From Boswellia sacra (Eukaryota > Streptophyta > Magnoliopsida > Sapindales > Burseraceae), in NCBI GenBank assembly GCA_013180625.2, contig SNVD02013763.1, positions 21,017-85,016 of the forward strand: a stretch of 64,000 bases of DNA. Reading direction: 5' to 3'. Positions 1 to 10,776 of this stretch are shown piece by piece. Each line of letters opens with the position of its first letter. Positions within the stretch are counted from its first letter, which is position 1. The notes below the pieces were generated by a model. That model was not told the origin of the DNA. It ran no database searches and saw only the letters and a program-made list of their open reading frames with translations. Position numbers and translations under genes: made by a program.

Positions 1-130
1 GAAGCAGTGATGTAAGAATACCCAACTCATATGCCCACATCTGTCATGAGTAAGATAGAATAAAAAATAATCAATACGAAGGAAACACAAATGTGTAAAA
101 GAGGAGAAGTTACCTTAATCAATGGAGTAA
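1..130 (-). pseudogene. PMD gene of Tat-like element, C-terminal-side fragment, left of CACTA insertion
   Basis: This flank aligns with the uninterrupted PMD copy near 33110-33235: both contain a CCCACATCT run followed by a similar AT-rich stretch and a CCTTAA segment. It is the far side of the PMD gene whose other part lies at 12478-13344, separated by the CACTA element. The 3 bases before the element (TAA) probably represent a mutated copy of the CAA target site found on the right side. No intact reading frame remains in this short piece. Confidence 0.6.
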
Positions 131-141
131 CACTACAAGAA
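131..141 (+). repeat. CACTA 5' terminal inverted repeat
   Basis: CACTACAAGAA matches the reverse complement of 12467-12477. After these bases the two ends differ, but both continue into an ATATTTG-type subterminal motif. Confidence 0.85.
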
Positions 142-480
142 TTTTTCATATATTTGTCACTTTGTATTTTTTTTGATTTGGCGGTTTTTTAAAAAAGTGA
201 GAAATATAATATTACTATAAAGTCAAACCCACATTTTGTTCATACTTGTCACTCATTGTTTTGACTATATTATATATTTCTCACAATTTTAGATAGTGCC
301 AAGTATGTAGACAAGCATGTACAGTAACAAAACTTTTTGTCTTGCTCCGTATTATAAAGTATTTGAAAATTTATAGAATGTATGGATTCTTATGTAATTT
401 GCAGGGACAATTTTGATAAGTCTTAATAGATAGGGATTTTCTTGAAATTTAATAAACTATATAAAGAAAGAAATGATTTC
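142..480. repeat. CACTA 5' subterminal region
   Basis: AT-rich sequence with scattered ATATTTGTCAC, TTTGGCGG, TACTTGTCAC and GCCAAGTATG motifs. These are diverged versions of the subterminal repeats at the 3' end. In CACTA elements such motifs bind the transposase. No gene is seen here. Confidence 0.55.
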
Positions 481-1324
481 TATTAACCCTAATTCCTAAT
501 AGTTTCACTTGGGTCATCCTCTCTGCTTTCAGTTTGGTCTTCATCATCTTCTTCTTCTCTGAATTCGTGTTTTTTTGCCTTCAAATTCTCAAGTTCTCAA
601 GTTGAAAACGATCCAATAGAAAAAGCTGTGAAATACGGCATATCCTAGAGAACCTGGGAAAATTTTCAAGGAAAAAAATGCTTTCTGCAAGGGAGAGCAG
701 GTGGAGATAGAATTACTGAAGATACACCTCAACATGAATCTCACCTCAACATGGATCTCTTCTGGGGAATGTTGCAGAGCGTGAACCTGTATATCTCAAG
801 CTGGATGGCCATGTTCGAAGACTTTCCTCCGAGCGTGAACCTGTATATCTCAGTCATTCAGAAGTTTCTGGGTCTTCCTCAGTGTGGAAATGGGTATCAA
901 ATTAGTGTTATTTCTTTGTCCATATTAATACCGTATTTTAATCTTTTCACGGTTCTATTTTGCTAAATCAGTGAGAGAAACATCACAGATTCATTTTACA
1001 AGGCTTTTGTTTGCTTAATTTTATGTCTGATTGCTTGGGTTATTATGGAATAAGCCCTCTGTAAATTAATGTTGCAGCCATAATACTTATGATTGTGTTC
1101 AGAAGCTTAGGGCTTTTCACACTATCAAATTTGGTTTAATTCAAGCTTAAGTTCCTTCTCCGTAAGAATATCACGCTAAGTTTTGTTTTACTAAGAAATT
1201 GGTGGAAAATGGCGGATGGTTCTGGGCTTGCTTTGCTTTCAATTAAACTATCATCCATATTTCTTGGTCTTGTCTATTTTCAATTTCTATAATATTTGAA
1301 GTTAGATAGATATCTTCTTTTTAG
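481..1324 (+). other. Leader-like and intron-like captured sequence, donor unknown
   Basis: A CT-rich, 5'UTR-like stretch (about 510-600) is followed by short exon-like sequence. The 22-base segment starting GAGCGTGAACCTGTATATCT occurs at 778 and again at 832, giving a reading frame with repeated SEREPVYL or AEREPVYL. From about 960 to 1320 it looks like intron. I do not recognise the protein. Position and orientation suggest the first exon or exons of a captured gene, possibly the same donor as the coiled-coil fragment that follows. Confidence 0.3.
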
Positions 1325-1731
1325 GATGCATATGTAGAACTGATGTTTGAGGATTTTGCGTTGTGGGTAAAAGAATTGGAAGTAGAACTTGAAACCACAA
1401 GGGATAATTGCAAAGATAACATGCAGCAAGCAGTTTCAAATGAAAAAGAGAGATTTACATAAATGCAGTGGGATGTGGAGGAACTTCGGAAGCAATGCTT
1501 TGAGATAGAAATGAAATTGAAGCATGAACAAGTTTGTTTTCAAATGTAAATATATTTTATACTGAAACACTAGTATCAGTTATTTATAAGCTTTATTAAA
1601 ATGATGTCCCGCACATGTTCCAGGCTGAAAGGGCTCGTCTTGAGTCATCAAAAACATCAACCATTCAGGAGAATGAAATGTTACTGCGTCAGTTGGATGC
1701 TACTAGGGAACAACTTGAGAACTTGCATATA
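1325..1731 (+). pseudogene. Captured coiled-coil fragment, resembling PX-domain EREX/EREL proteins
   Basis: Two exon-like blocks (about 1325-1535 and 1624-1728) are separated by an intron with a CAG acceptor at 1621-1623. The first reads DAYVELM near its start and includes NEKERFT, a stop codon, then MQWDVEELRKQC. The stop is TAA where CAA (Gln) would fit. The second reads AERARLESSKTS and then QENEMLLRQLDATREQLENL. Both are Glu/Lys-rich heptad-type coiled coils. The pattern resembles the C-terminal half of plant PX-domain endosomal Rab effectors (EREX/EREL), but no PX domain is present and a kinesin-type coiled coil is an alternative. It is a non-functional fragment. Confidence 0.45.
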
Positions 1732-1811
1732 AGTTTTTTGGCCTTCAAATTCTGTCATTTCGAGTATGAGAAAAGTTTTCATCGGTTAATATTATTAGTT
1801 CAAGTCCTACT

Positions 1812-2400
1812 TCAGTTTTGGGTTCTAGTATCGGATCTCCAAACAAAAGTGTTGTGATGGAGTCTAATGGGAATTTGGGTCCTAAGATCGTGACTGGTCC
1901 TGCTGGTTATGTTCTTGAAGATGTTCCTCATTTGACTGATTATATTCTCGATATTCCTGTAAGCTTTTTATTTCTCTTCACCTATGTGCGTGTGTGTGTT
2001 CTTTTTTTTTTATTAATAAATTTACTAACTCTTAAGTTTAGTTTCTTATTGAAAATGGTAGAAAAATAGAAAGTGGGAACATTTTCTGATTACTTTTTTA
2101 TCCTTCTCATTTTTCGATTTCAAGCAACAGACGTTGACGATCGCTTTTGCATGATCAATATATTTGAAGATATTTTTTGATCTAATAAAGTTACTGCTTT
2201 TAAAGTTTGTGGTTAAAACATTACCCTTTTTTTAAATCCCAAATTGTATCTGCTTGTTTCCCTTGAAGTTGAGATGTAGACTAATTTGTCAGCTTTGTTG
2301 ATTTTTTTTTTTGGGCTGATTTTTGTTTACTGTTTTGTTGTTTGGTTCTATAATATAATTATTTTTATTGTTGATTTGACAGACATATTCCAACCCACCG
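1812..2400 (+). pseudogene. PFK: Captured 5' end of plant ATP-dependent 6-phosphofructokinase
   Basis: The frame from the ATG at 1818 reads on to [20 protein letters not shown], the N-terminal signature of plant cytosolic ATP-PFKs. It stops at a canonical donor (CCT|GTAAG) after 1958. After a roughly 420-bp intron, an acceptor at 2381-2382 leads into TYSNPP, matching the next exon start (TYPNPLQ in the family). The PFK sequence then ends within about 20 bases and unrelated DNA follows. In the cell PFK phosphorylates fructose 6-phosphate. Only the first exon and the edge of the second are here, with no catalytic domain. The retained intron shows capture from genomic DNA rather than from a transcript. 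Confidence 0.82.
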
Positions 2401-2539
2401 CAAGTTTATTTCCAATCTGTGGTTCTTTGCCTGATCATGCTTGAAGCTTGTCAAGGATAAGCTAACAAGCTCCTGAAATAGACCAAAAGCAAAATCAGAA
2501 CAAGAGAAGAGAACAAACTTTTAGTTTTTCCTTCTGTAG

Positions 2540-3330
2540 GTACGCAAGTTTAGCAAACATTGTAGGAGTTGTGACAAATGTGTTGATGGTTTTGATCATC
2601 ATTGTCAGGTGAGTTTTAAATGTTTATTCTTGTTAGTCACTGGTTTGGTGTAGTCTCAACTCCTCCTGGTATTGGCTATATGGGAAATGATGTGGAAGTG
2701 ACTATATAGCTTAGGAATTGCAATCAGTGTGCCACAATTGAGCGTGCAGCCTTAGTTGGTTCATTAATATGTGATCTCAACACACTGTTGTGCTACATGT
2801 CCTGTCATGCAGGCTCAAAAAATTAAGTTATTTACAGCTGTTGTTTCTTTTAACTTATTTTTCCTTATTATTGGGTATGATATAAGATACCTGCATTTAT
2901 GTTGCAGTGGCTGAATAATTGTGTGGGAAGAAAAAACTATATCACCTTTGTGTGCCTTATGGCTGCAAGTCTGCTATGGGTAAGTTTTAGAGCATATGTT
3001 TTCTAACTTTCTTATTCTGTTTGGATTAAGCAACGTTTTGCTCAATTCATAATCCTTTAGTCCATACAAGTATCAATTTGATTGACCTGTGCATGTATAT
3101 CAGCTTGTTGTTGAATTTGGAGTTGGTGTTGCTGTCCTTGTCTGATGCTTTGTTGATAAGAAAGGCATAGAAAATCATATAACTGAGAGGCTCGGAGTTG
3201 GATTCTCTCTTCCTCCCTTTGCTCTCTTCCTCCCTTTGCTACTGTGGTGGTAGGAAGAGATTGTTCCTGAGCTGTTCTCACTAATATGTTTGAGCTATAA
3301 TATTGGAGAGAGTAAGCCCAAGATGACAAG
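2540..3330 (+). pseudogene. PAT: Captured fragment of a DHHC protein S-acyltransferase
   Basis: Three exons are kept in order. 2540-2608 reads [14 protein letters not shown] and then GFDHHCQ; 2908-2979 reads [15 protein letters not shown] and on to MAASLLW; 3104-3256 reads LVVEFGVGVAVLV and then [17 protein letters not shown]. Splice junctions are canonical (CAG|GTGAG, GCAG|TGG, TGG|GTAAG). This is the cysteine-rich DHHC core plus the following membrane segment of a plant palmitoyltransferase, which transfers palmitate to protein cysteines at endomembranes. The catalytic Asp-His-His-Cys (2594-2605) is intact, but a TGA replaces an Arg codon before CFVDKKG, and an 18-base stretch (CTCTTCCTCCCTTTG type, about 3207-3245) is duplicated. 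N- and C-terminal regions are missing. Confidence 0.85.
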
Positions 3331-3420
3331 AATTGGATAAAGTTTGTATTTTTAAGATTATTTTATTTTATTTTATTTTTTATGATTGAAATTATATCAA
3401 TGTCTTCATGATATTTGTAG

Positions 3421-3536
3421 CGGGCGAGCAACCAGCTTCTGTTGCCCCGAATCAAGCAAATGGAACTATAGGCTGGGAATTGGCACTCGTTACCACTCCC
3501 AGTTCAAATGAGAAAGTAGCTGCTGCAAGCAAATTG
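3421..3536 (+). pseudogene. Captured exon of an ANTH-domain clathrin assembly protein
   Basis: A single exon flanked by TTTGTAG and GTAATG reads AGEQPASVAPNQAN and then GWELALVTTPSSNEKVAAASKL. The GWELALVT..S..N..A..KL pattern is characteristic of the C-terminal, clathrin- and AP2-binding tail of plant AP180/CALM-type adaptors. Only about 38 residues are present and the membrane-binding ANTH domain is absent. Confidence 0.7.
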
Positions 3537-3737
3537 GTAATGCTGATTCTTTGATTTACCCATAGATTGTTCTTTGGTTTTTGTTTCCCGTTTAAATGTT
3601 AACAGGCCCAAAACCTTCTTCGACCCTTCATCTTGTTTTAATCTTGCCTTTAGCCTTTTCGTAAAATAATTTTGATAAAACTCTACCAAATCTTAATAGT
3701 TTTGAATTTGTTATGACATGGTTTTGCTTCAAAATAG

Positions 3738-5085
3738 GGGCATGAAAATGAAAGAGAGAAACTTATTATGGAGCATGAAGCAATCATAAAAGAGCAGGCA
3801 TCTTTGGAGAATCAATTAGCGTCACTGAGAATGTAGATTAATGGTCTCACTTTGGAAGTAGAAGAGCAAAAGAAGAAGGTAAACATCAATACCTGAATTG
3901 TCAAGCTTTGTAGTTTAAAACTAACTGCAATAGATATTCTTGTTGTAGGTTGCTGTCACACGGAATAATCATGATCAGGCACAATTTGAGCTCAATTCAA
4001 TTCGTTTAAAGATGAAGGAATGTGATTCCCAAATTCTTAACATTGTAAAGAAGCAGCAGAAACTTCAACATAAACTCAGTGACATGAAACTTGAGAGGAA
4101 GAAGTTAGAAAATGAGGTAAATTTGCTTATTATCTTATACACATTTCTACTATAGAACCAGTTGTTATTATACCTTTTTCATCAACATTTATATACCCTA
4201 AATTAAGGTCATGGTACTATAGTTTTCTATGACCTTAGTGGTGATTGCTTTTGCCTTTGTCTTTTTATTTTCCTCATGAAGCCTGGAGAAAAGGGTCAAC
4301 AAGAAGGTTATGGCAATGTTTGAGAAAGCAGAAGATGAGTACAATGATTTGATTTCCAAGAAAAACATTATTGAGGTTTGTATACACTATCTTGTGAACA
4401 TTGCTCTACCTTCTCCTTGCAAATGCTAATTTTACCTTTGTCTAGAATGACAAGTCTAAAATCAAGAAGGTGATTGAAGAACTTGATGAGACGAAGAAGG
4501 AAACACTAAAAGTCACTTGGGTCAAAGATAACAAGTAAGATTGTTTGTGCCACCTATCTCCTTCCTATTTGGTATTTTTTTTTTTGATCATTCATAGTAT
4601 CCATTTTTCTAATGGTTCTTGATTTGACAGAGGTCAATTCCATTTAATAACATTCTTAATCTTCACTTTCTTGAGGGACTTTGGATCCATCTTTTCTACC
4701 CTATTACCCAGTACGATGGCAAAGCTAGAACCTCTTGAAGGTTGCAGCTTCCTAGACGGCCTAGAAGTTCGTGTTGCCTTTGGCAGTGTTTGGAAACAGT
4801 TCTTGTCAGAACTGATTGGAGGTCAAAGATCTCTTCTGGCACTTTCTTTGATCTTGGCATTGCTTCTCCTCAAGCCAGCTCCTCTTTATATACCGGATGA
4901 GGTGCTATTAACTTTCATTTGCTCTCTTGTTTTTCACACCCATACATTTTGAGTAACAAGTTATGGGATGGATCTGGGAGTTATGACTCTTAAGTTGGTT
5001 GACAGGTTGATGCAGCTCTCGATTTGAACCACACTCAAAACATAGGAAGGATGGTCAAGTCTCACTTTCCACATTACAATTCTCT
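3738..5085 (+). pseudogene. SMC2: Captured 3' half of condensin subunit SMC2
   Basis: Six exon-like blocks with plausible splice sites lie at 3738-3878, 3949-4116, 4281-4375, 4446-4535, about 4672-4901 and 5006-5085. They encode distal coiled coil (KLQHKLSDMKLERKKLENE), then LEKRVNKKVMAMFEKAEDEY, then the ABC ATPase head ([51 protein letters not shown]). SMC2 pairs with SMC4 in condensin, which compacts mitotic chromosomes. Defects: TAG after LASLRM; the ABC signature reads LIGGQ instead of LSGGQ; Walker B reads LYIPDE instead of LYILDE. The N-terminal Walker A half, hinge and C-terminal end are missing. It cannot make a working ATPase. Confidence 0.88.
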
Positions 5086-5598
5086 TTTTGGTTTATTATA
5101 AGATTTTAGTAGGGTTTCTTTTCATTCTCTTTTTTATTTTAATTTTTAGTCTCTCTTTATGTAATTAAGGAAAGGTAGATTTAGTTAAAAAGTCACAATA
5201 TTGAATCAAATAAAACTTTTAGGCCACTGGAATAAGAGTAACCTTTAGATATTGATGTTAAAAAGTTACAATATTGATGTCTATTGTTCACCTAAACATC
5301 CTCATTTTTAAGCGCATATTGATGTTCACCATATTGATGTTCTCGGTTTCCTTCCTCCACACCAGCCTCTCTCAACCTCGCCAGCTCCTCTCTCGCCCCA
5401 AGACTCCTCTAAATGACACCGTCTTCCTCAACCCCCTCCTCTCCGATTTTGATGACTTTGTTTCCTCCAACAACAATGAAACGAGGCTGGAAGAGGCCTC
5501 AAGAGAACCTAGTAATGGAACATGTGGTTCTTTTGATAACATACTATGTGATCTCTGCTTTTATGTTTAAATACTGATTGAAACACTCTGCATGTTAG
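5086..5598 (+). other. Junction region with an unidentified exon-like stretch
   Basis: From 5086 to about 5270 is AT-rich with no gene. From 5274 to 5567 one frame stays open (98 codons), with a Pro/Ser/Asn-rich centre (SQPRQLLSRPKTPLND, then DFDDFVSSNNNETRLEE) and GC content above the surroundings. That suggests real captured coding sequence, from a donor I cannot recognise. The frame ends just before the HUB2-like exon. Confidence 0.35.
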
Positions 5599-7617
5599 GA
5601 AGGAAAGAAATTATTTCAGAATTTAAAGCCTTGGTTTCCTCATGTCCTGAGGAAATGAGTTCTATGCAAAGTCAATTAAGTAAGTACAAAGAGACTGCTC
5701 TTGATATTCACTCTGTATGGGCAGATATGCAGTCTCTTTCTAATGTTCTTAATCAGAAGGTGGGTGAAATTAAATATGTTGTCTTTCCTTACTACATATT
5801 CTTGGATTTAGTTGGACTTAAAGCTTCATTTATTTATTTTAACAGGCAAAAGAGTGTGAAACTTTATATGCAAGATCAGCTGACGAAGTTGCTGAGATAC
5901 ATAAGTTGCAAGCTATGGTATAGAATTTTTTTTATTTGATTATATTCAAGACAAATATATTTGAAACATAATTGTAGTGATCTGTTAAATACGTTGTTAA
6001 GAATCTTATAGCTAGTGGCTAACATTTTCCTGCTGTTTATAATATTTTTGATCTGAGCAACTTTCTTAAATGTACCTTTTTCAATGTATGTACCCTTCTG
6101 TTCTAGCTATGATATCTGCCTTCTTAGTGAAGTGACTGTTATTGTAGAAATAACTGATGGAATTTAAAAAAAAAATAGAGGAAGTAATTTTAGGTTGAAT
6201 GAACAGTGTAAAAGTTACGTAATGTAAAATGAAAGGGAAGGGGAAATATGACCATCAAATGCTTTAAAGACAATATTTCTGTTGATAGAGTTATGAGATG
6301 GGGGCAGATAGTAAGAAGAAGTGAAAATTGAATTATGACTGTCATTCAATGTTAGATTAGCTTGTGTGCATAGGTAGAGTCTTTCTGTACTTGACCAACC
6401 TTGGGCTTAGGTTCAAATCATTATTATTCTTGCACTGTTTAATTGTTTCTGGAATTAAGGAAATTGTTGGCATTGTGCTATTACACAATCTCATATTGTT
6501 AGTTTTCATTAAATGAAAAAAAGTATAGTATGTTGAAGGCATACAACTAAGGCATAATGCTTAATTAATTATTTATTTATTTTAAAACTATACCTTCCAT
6601 TCTCTCTTTCTAATGTGGAAAGAAAAATTTCAATAACGCAGTCATGAGTAAATGTTTTAAATGAGATTTATTCAGGTTTGACTTTTTAAGTGGAAATTTT
6701 CATGGAATTGACTAAGAGAGTAAGGAGATCAAGCAATCTAGTGCTTCAGTTTGTGTGAACCAATTTATCCTTGATGTCACATAAAAAAAGCTATGTTTTT
6801 GGACTCAAATGTTTCGTTTATGGAAAATCTGTGGTGACTTTATTTATCTCAAGGGTGGTCTTATATCCTTTCCAGTGACTTTTCTTTCCCGATCTTGGGC
6901 CTCTAAAGCACTGTATGTGAGATAGTTATACCATCAAAAAATATATAAGGAAAAATTTGTGAAGGATGGTTTCACACATGCTAAGAATGTGAGAGAGCAG
7001 AGTTTAGCAACTGCTGGCAAAATTTGTGGTGGTTATGATCTGTTCAAGGAGTTGAATCCTGGAGATGTGGATGCCTGGCTCATCGTCGATATTTTGTGTC
7101 TAGATCATATGCATGGGTTAGCTTATTTATTGTTATTCGTTGAGTAATAATATAGCAGTTAATTTTATTTTAATATGTTTTCCAAAAGTTTCTTTCCTCT
7201 CTTTTTTCATTTTGCTATTAATAACTCTCTAGCTTGTGTTATCTTTCCACTTAAAGGTGGAGTCTCTCATAGTGAATTTGATCTTGGATTGCATAACCAA
7301 AACATGGAATTTTGTTCCCTCAAACCAACTTTTAGGATCCAAAATCATTGTCCCATTTTTCTGAACCATTTTTAAGGATTTAAATAGTACTATTAAAATT
7401 TTTACTAAGGATCAGCATATCATTTCATTAATAGTTTAAATATCTTTTTTTTATTTTTTCCCTAATAATGGTCCAGATAACTTGTGACTGATTCCTCTTT
7501 AGTCCTTGCTTTTATCTATCTACATTATTCTTTGGCGCAGGTTCAAGATTTAACAAGTAGTAATTTGGAGTTGAAGTTGATTTTGGATATGTACAGACGT
7601 GAATCCACAGATTCGAG
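5599..7617 (+). pseudogene. HUB2: Captured fragment of a HUB2/BRE1-like E3 ubiquitin ligase
   Basis: Three exons are bounded by AG..GT splice sites: 5599-5759 (RKEIISEFKALVSS, then EEMSSMQSQLSKYKE), 5846-5917 (AKECETLYARSADEVAEIHK) and 7541-7617 (VQDLTSSNLELKLILDMYRR). Sequence and order match the central coiled coil of plant BRE1-like 2, which with HUB1 monoubiquitinates histone H2B in the nucleus. The RING finger is not included. The intron between exons two and three is about 1.6 kb and holds an additional exon-like reading frame (6959-7120) of other origin. The exons themselves show no stop, so this is one of the better preserved captures. Confidence 0.82.
6940..7147 (+). other. Unidentified exon-like frame inside the HUB2-like intron
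   Basis: An open frame reads KDGFTHAKNVREQSLATAGK and then CGGYDLFKELNPGDVDAWL, with protein-like composition and codon use. It is on the same strand as the flanking HUB2 exons but is not part of that protein as I know it. It could be a piece of another captured gene inserted into the intron. I do not recognise the family. Confidence 0.4.
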
Positions 7618-8055
7618 GTTAGAGAACCTACATCAAAAAGCTTTTTCCTTTTAGCTATGATGAAATATATACATTTTCAAATTTGGTAGATCGTATTTTC
7701 TTGAGTCTTTCTTTTGTTACATATTTGGTTTGTTCTATGCTGGAAGTTAAATTTGAATCCAGTTGCACAAAGAACATTTTGTTTTCTTTATATATAGTAT
7801 ATTATTATTATTATTATTTTAAATTCTTTTACCCATTTGCTATTGATTCTGGCCTGGATTTTTTTCTTATTGGGATATGGCACTGGATCCTGCATTTATT
7901 ACTCTAGTGTTTTTGCCAATTCAACTAGCTTTATTGTTTTGAGTGTCAGAGGATTTAGGAGCTACAGATGTTTGTTGTGCATCTCCAAATGAAATTTGAT
8001 TTCATTTTTCAACTATAGTCTCTGCTCATATAAAGAGATCCATCTTGTGTTGCAG
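7618..8055. other. AT-rich intron-like stretch, no gene seen
   Basis: T-rich sequence with a short TTA repeat at about 7801-7818. It looks like intron DNA between the HUB2-like and DPH6-like fragments. The exact capture junction is not visible. Confidence 0.4.
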
Positions 8056-8343
8056 GTAGCATCCATGGGGTTGGACCCTGGAAAACATTTGGGCAAAGAA
8101 ATAGCATTCTTGGAGTCCTATTTGCACAAGCTGAAAGAGTATGAAAAAAATTTCTCTTTTGTTCCTTTTTGTTATTTCTATTTTTATTTTTATTTTTTTT
8201 TGCCGTGTAGTTTTACATATTCCAAGCATAACTGTAATCTTATTCTGTTTATTTAATCATGACTTTACAGGGTGTATGGGATAAATGTCTGTGGTGACAG
8301 AGGGGAATATGAAACATTGACACTTGATTACCCACTCTTTCTT
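8056..8343 (+). pseudogene. DPH6: Captured exons of diphthine-ammonia ligase (DPH6/ATPBD4)
   Basis: Two exons are present. 8056-8140 reads VASMGLDPGKHLGKEIAFLE and then SYLHKLKE; 8271-8343 reads VYGINVCGDRGEYETLTLDY. The acceptor TTGCAG, the acceptor TTTACAG and the donor CTT|GTAAG are intact; the donor after the first exon appears lost (AAAGAG|TATG). The GINVCG.(G)GEYET motif is characteristic of the Diphthami_syn_2 ATP-binding domain, which completes diphthamide on elongation factor 2 in the cytosol. Here one Gly of the GEGGEYE-type motif is Arg. Only about 55 residues are present. Confidence 0.82.
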
Positions 8344-10776
8344 GTAAGTTCCTCCTGTGACCCCTTTACAAATAAATTAATTTTTTTAATTATTCTTCAC
8401 CATCAATTTCTTCTTTATTATTTGATTTTCTTATGAAAAAACCATGGGGTTGGTGATAAGGTGGGGGTTTTTTTTGCCGTGTAGTTTTATATAGGGTGTT
8501 AATGCTAGCAGCTTGGTTTGTGCCACCCCAACAGTCTGGCTGCAGCAGACTGGAAAGGAATGTATCTTTGCCTCTATCAATATAGAAGCCTTACCTTAAT
8601 CCTTCTTATTCCTGTTTCCTCCATTATTAATAGAGAGCAAGGTCTTACAGTAGTAAAATAACAAATTATTGAAAATGTTAGTTTCTTATTTACTTTGGTG
8701 ATTTTTATATCTTCTGTGTTTAACTTCTTTTTCAAACATTTATCTTCTTGTTAGCTTAGCCTTTGTTTATTACCCTTCAATTACGGCCCTCAAATTATTG
8801 CATTTTGCTGCTTAAATCTGAATTCTTTGCAATTATTCTTTAAGTCATGCAACATGACTAAAAATCTATTTAATTTTTTTGATGAAATGGTCTTACTTTG
8901 ATCTTATTTTGCATATATTATCTTGAATTAGTAGATGTTGCTAGATGTGAAGTATGGAAAATGAAGAGAAAGGAAAATATTTTAAAATTATCATTAGCAT
9001 CTTTAAAAAATTAAAGAGAAAACTGTAAAGTGGAGAAGGGAAAAGATAGTGTAGCCATTGGAGGACTGATAAATGTTAAATTTAAAGAAAGATTCTCAAA
9101 CAATGAAATACCTGTAGATATGATAGAAGCCATAAGTTAGGAAGGAAACGTGTGTGGTAAGAATGTTGAAAGTATACATTTGTAATGTCTCTAATGTGTC
9201 TATGATCTCTTCAATTTTTACCTTATTCCCTGTGCATGTATATTGGCATACTCACACACTGTCTTACCCCTTAACTTTCAATTATTATAGATAATAATAC
9301 AAGTTCAAGCTTCAAGCCATCTCCCAAATGCCAACTTTTGACATTTCTTTTATGGATTCTTGCTGAATTCTTCTTTTTACCATCAATCATTTTCAGTTTT
9401 TTCTGATGAATACATCTCTATTTTCTGAATTTAATTATGGTCTTGCATCTTTCAAGCATCACTAAAGATATTAAAAGTTGAGGATAAATTATTCAAAGGA
9501 TGGGGTGGTGAGAATGCATATCATGTCAGCGGGTTCCGCTACTTACTCGTGGATGGTGATAGAAATATATCCAAGGCTTCTCCATCGGGAAAGGTAACTA
9601 CCCTCACCAAAGTGAAGTGCACTACTGCAATTTTTCCTTCTACAAATAGTTTTCAGGCTTATCGTATAAGATTTTATCCATGCCATGTCCTCTAGCTGGA
9701 TGAATAACAACATTTTCGAGCAACTTCAAATTTAAATTCTTTTGAATCATTATTTGGTTTGACATGAATTTAATCTCATGTACTGTGTTGGTACTTGTTC
9801 GTTTGAATTTGCTTTGTTGTGTTGTACTCGTTTGACAATGAAGCAAGTACATCAAATTTTAGTAAAAGATTTTGAAGAACAACTTCAGTAATGAACTTTA
9901 AATAACAAACTATAGATGTTTTGTCTGTAACTAATATTTTTGGTGCAATATAGTTAATAAGAATATTTGGTTCTTTTAGATTACTAGTATGCATATCCTC
10001 ATATATTTCTTAGCCTAGATTTCAATTATTATGGAGTTCATGTGATTTTGAAGGTGGATCAGTTGATGTTAAAATCTTAAATGTGGTAGACTATGCATTT
10101 TATAGTTTGATTTCTGATCAAGTGCATGCTGCCATGTTACTCAACACATGTCTCACTTGCTCTTTGGCTACAATACTTCATACTTCTCTCGATGAACTGT
10201 CTGCCCGATTCTGTGTTGCCTCAGTTGTTGCTGCTTCAGAAGATCTGCACTAGATCTAATGTCTAGAATTAGTTTTCCAATCTTCCCCGTCCTGCATTCT
10301 CTGATTATGTTATGCAGCTCTATTATAGTTGTTAGACTTCTTTCTAAAATTCTTGTTATGTTCTGATTTCAGAAAGGTGCTCTCTTCAGAAGTGTATCCC
10401 CTGATGTCTTAATGATGGATCAAAAAGGATATTGAAAGGTCGATAATGCATAATACCTGTGCTGCCTTATATAAAATTGAATTCGTTAACTTGTCACTGG
10501 TTTATGCTTATAGATAAGTTTTTTAGCAAATTTTGTTTTGTTACTGTAGTTAGTAAACTTCAGATTTGGGAAAGACTTAACTGGCGACAGCTCATTTCAC
10601 TGTTTGTGGAATGACGAACTATTTAGCCCCAAAGATAGTGCAGGGAAAGGGCTTAATACATGTTTTGTGCATGTTGTAGATTCTGATTTTTCTTTTTATG
10701 GGTGATGAGGGTTGATTTCTGCTACCCTATGATATTGGAAGTTGTAAATTTTATCTCATGATATGATTATTCACAG
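8344..10776. other. Long captured non-coding stretch with one unidentified exon-like block
   Basis: Mostly intron-like AT-rich DNA. At about 9466-9593 a frame reads ILKVEDKLFKGWGGENAYHV and then SGFRYLLVDGDRNISKASPSG, ending exactly at a strong donor (AAG|GTAAC). It looks like a true exon of an unknown donor gene. Around 10375-10435 there is a further short exon-like segment (KGALFRSVSPDVLMMDQKGY) that I cannot assign. I see nothing else in this stretch. Confidence 0.4.
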
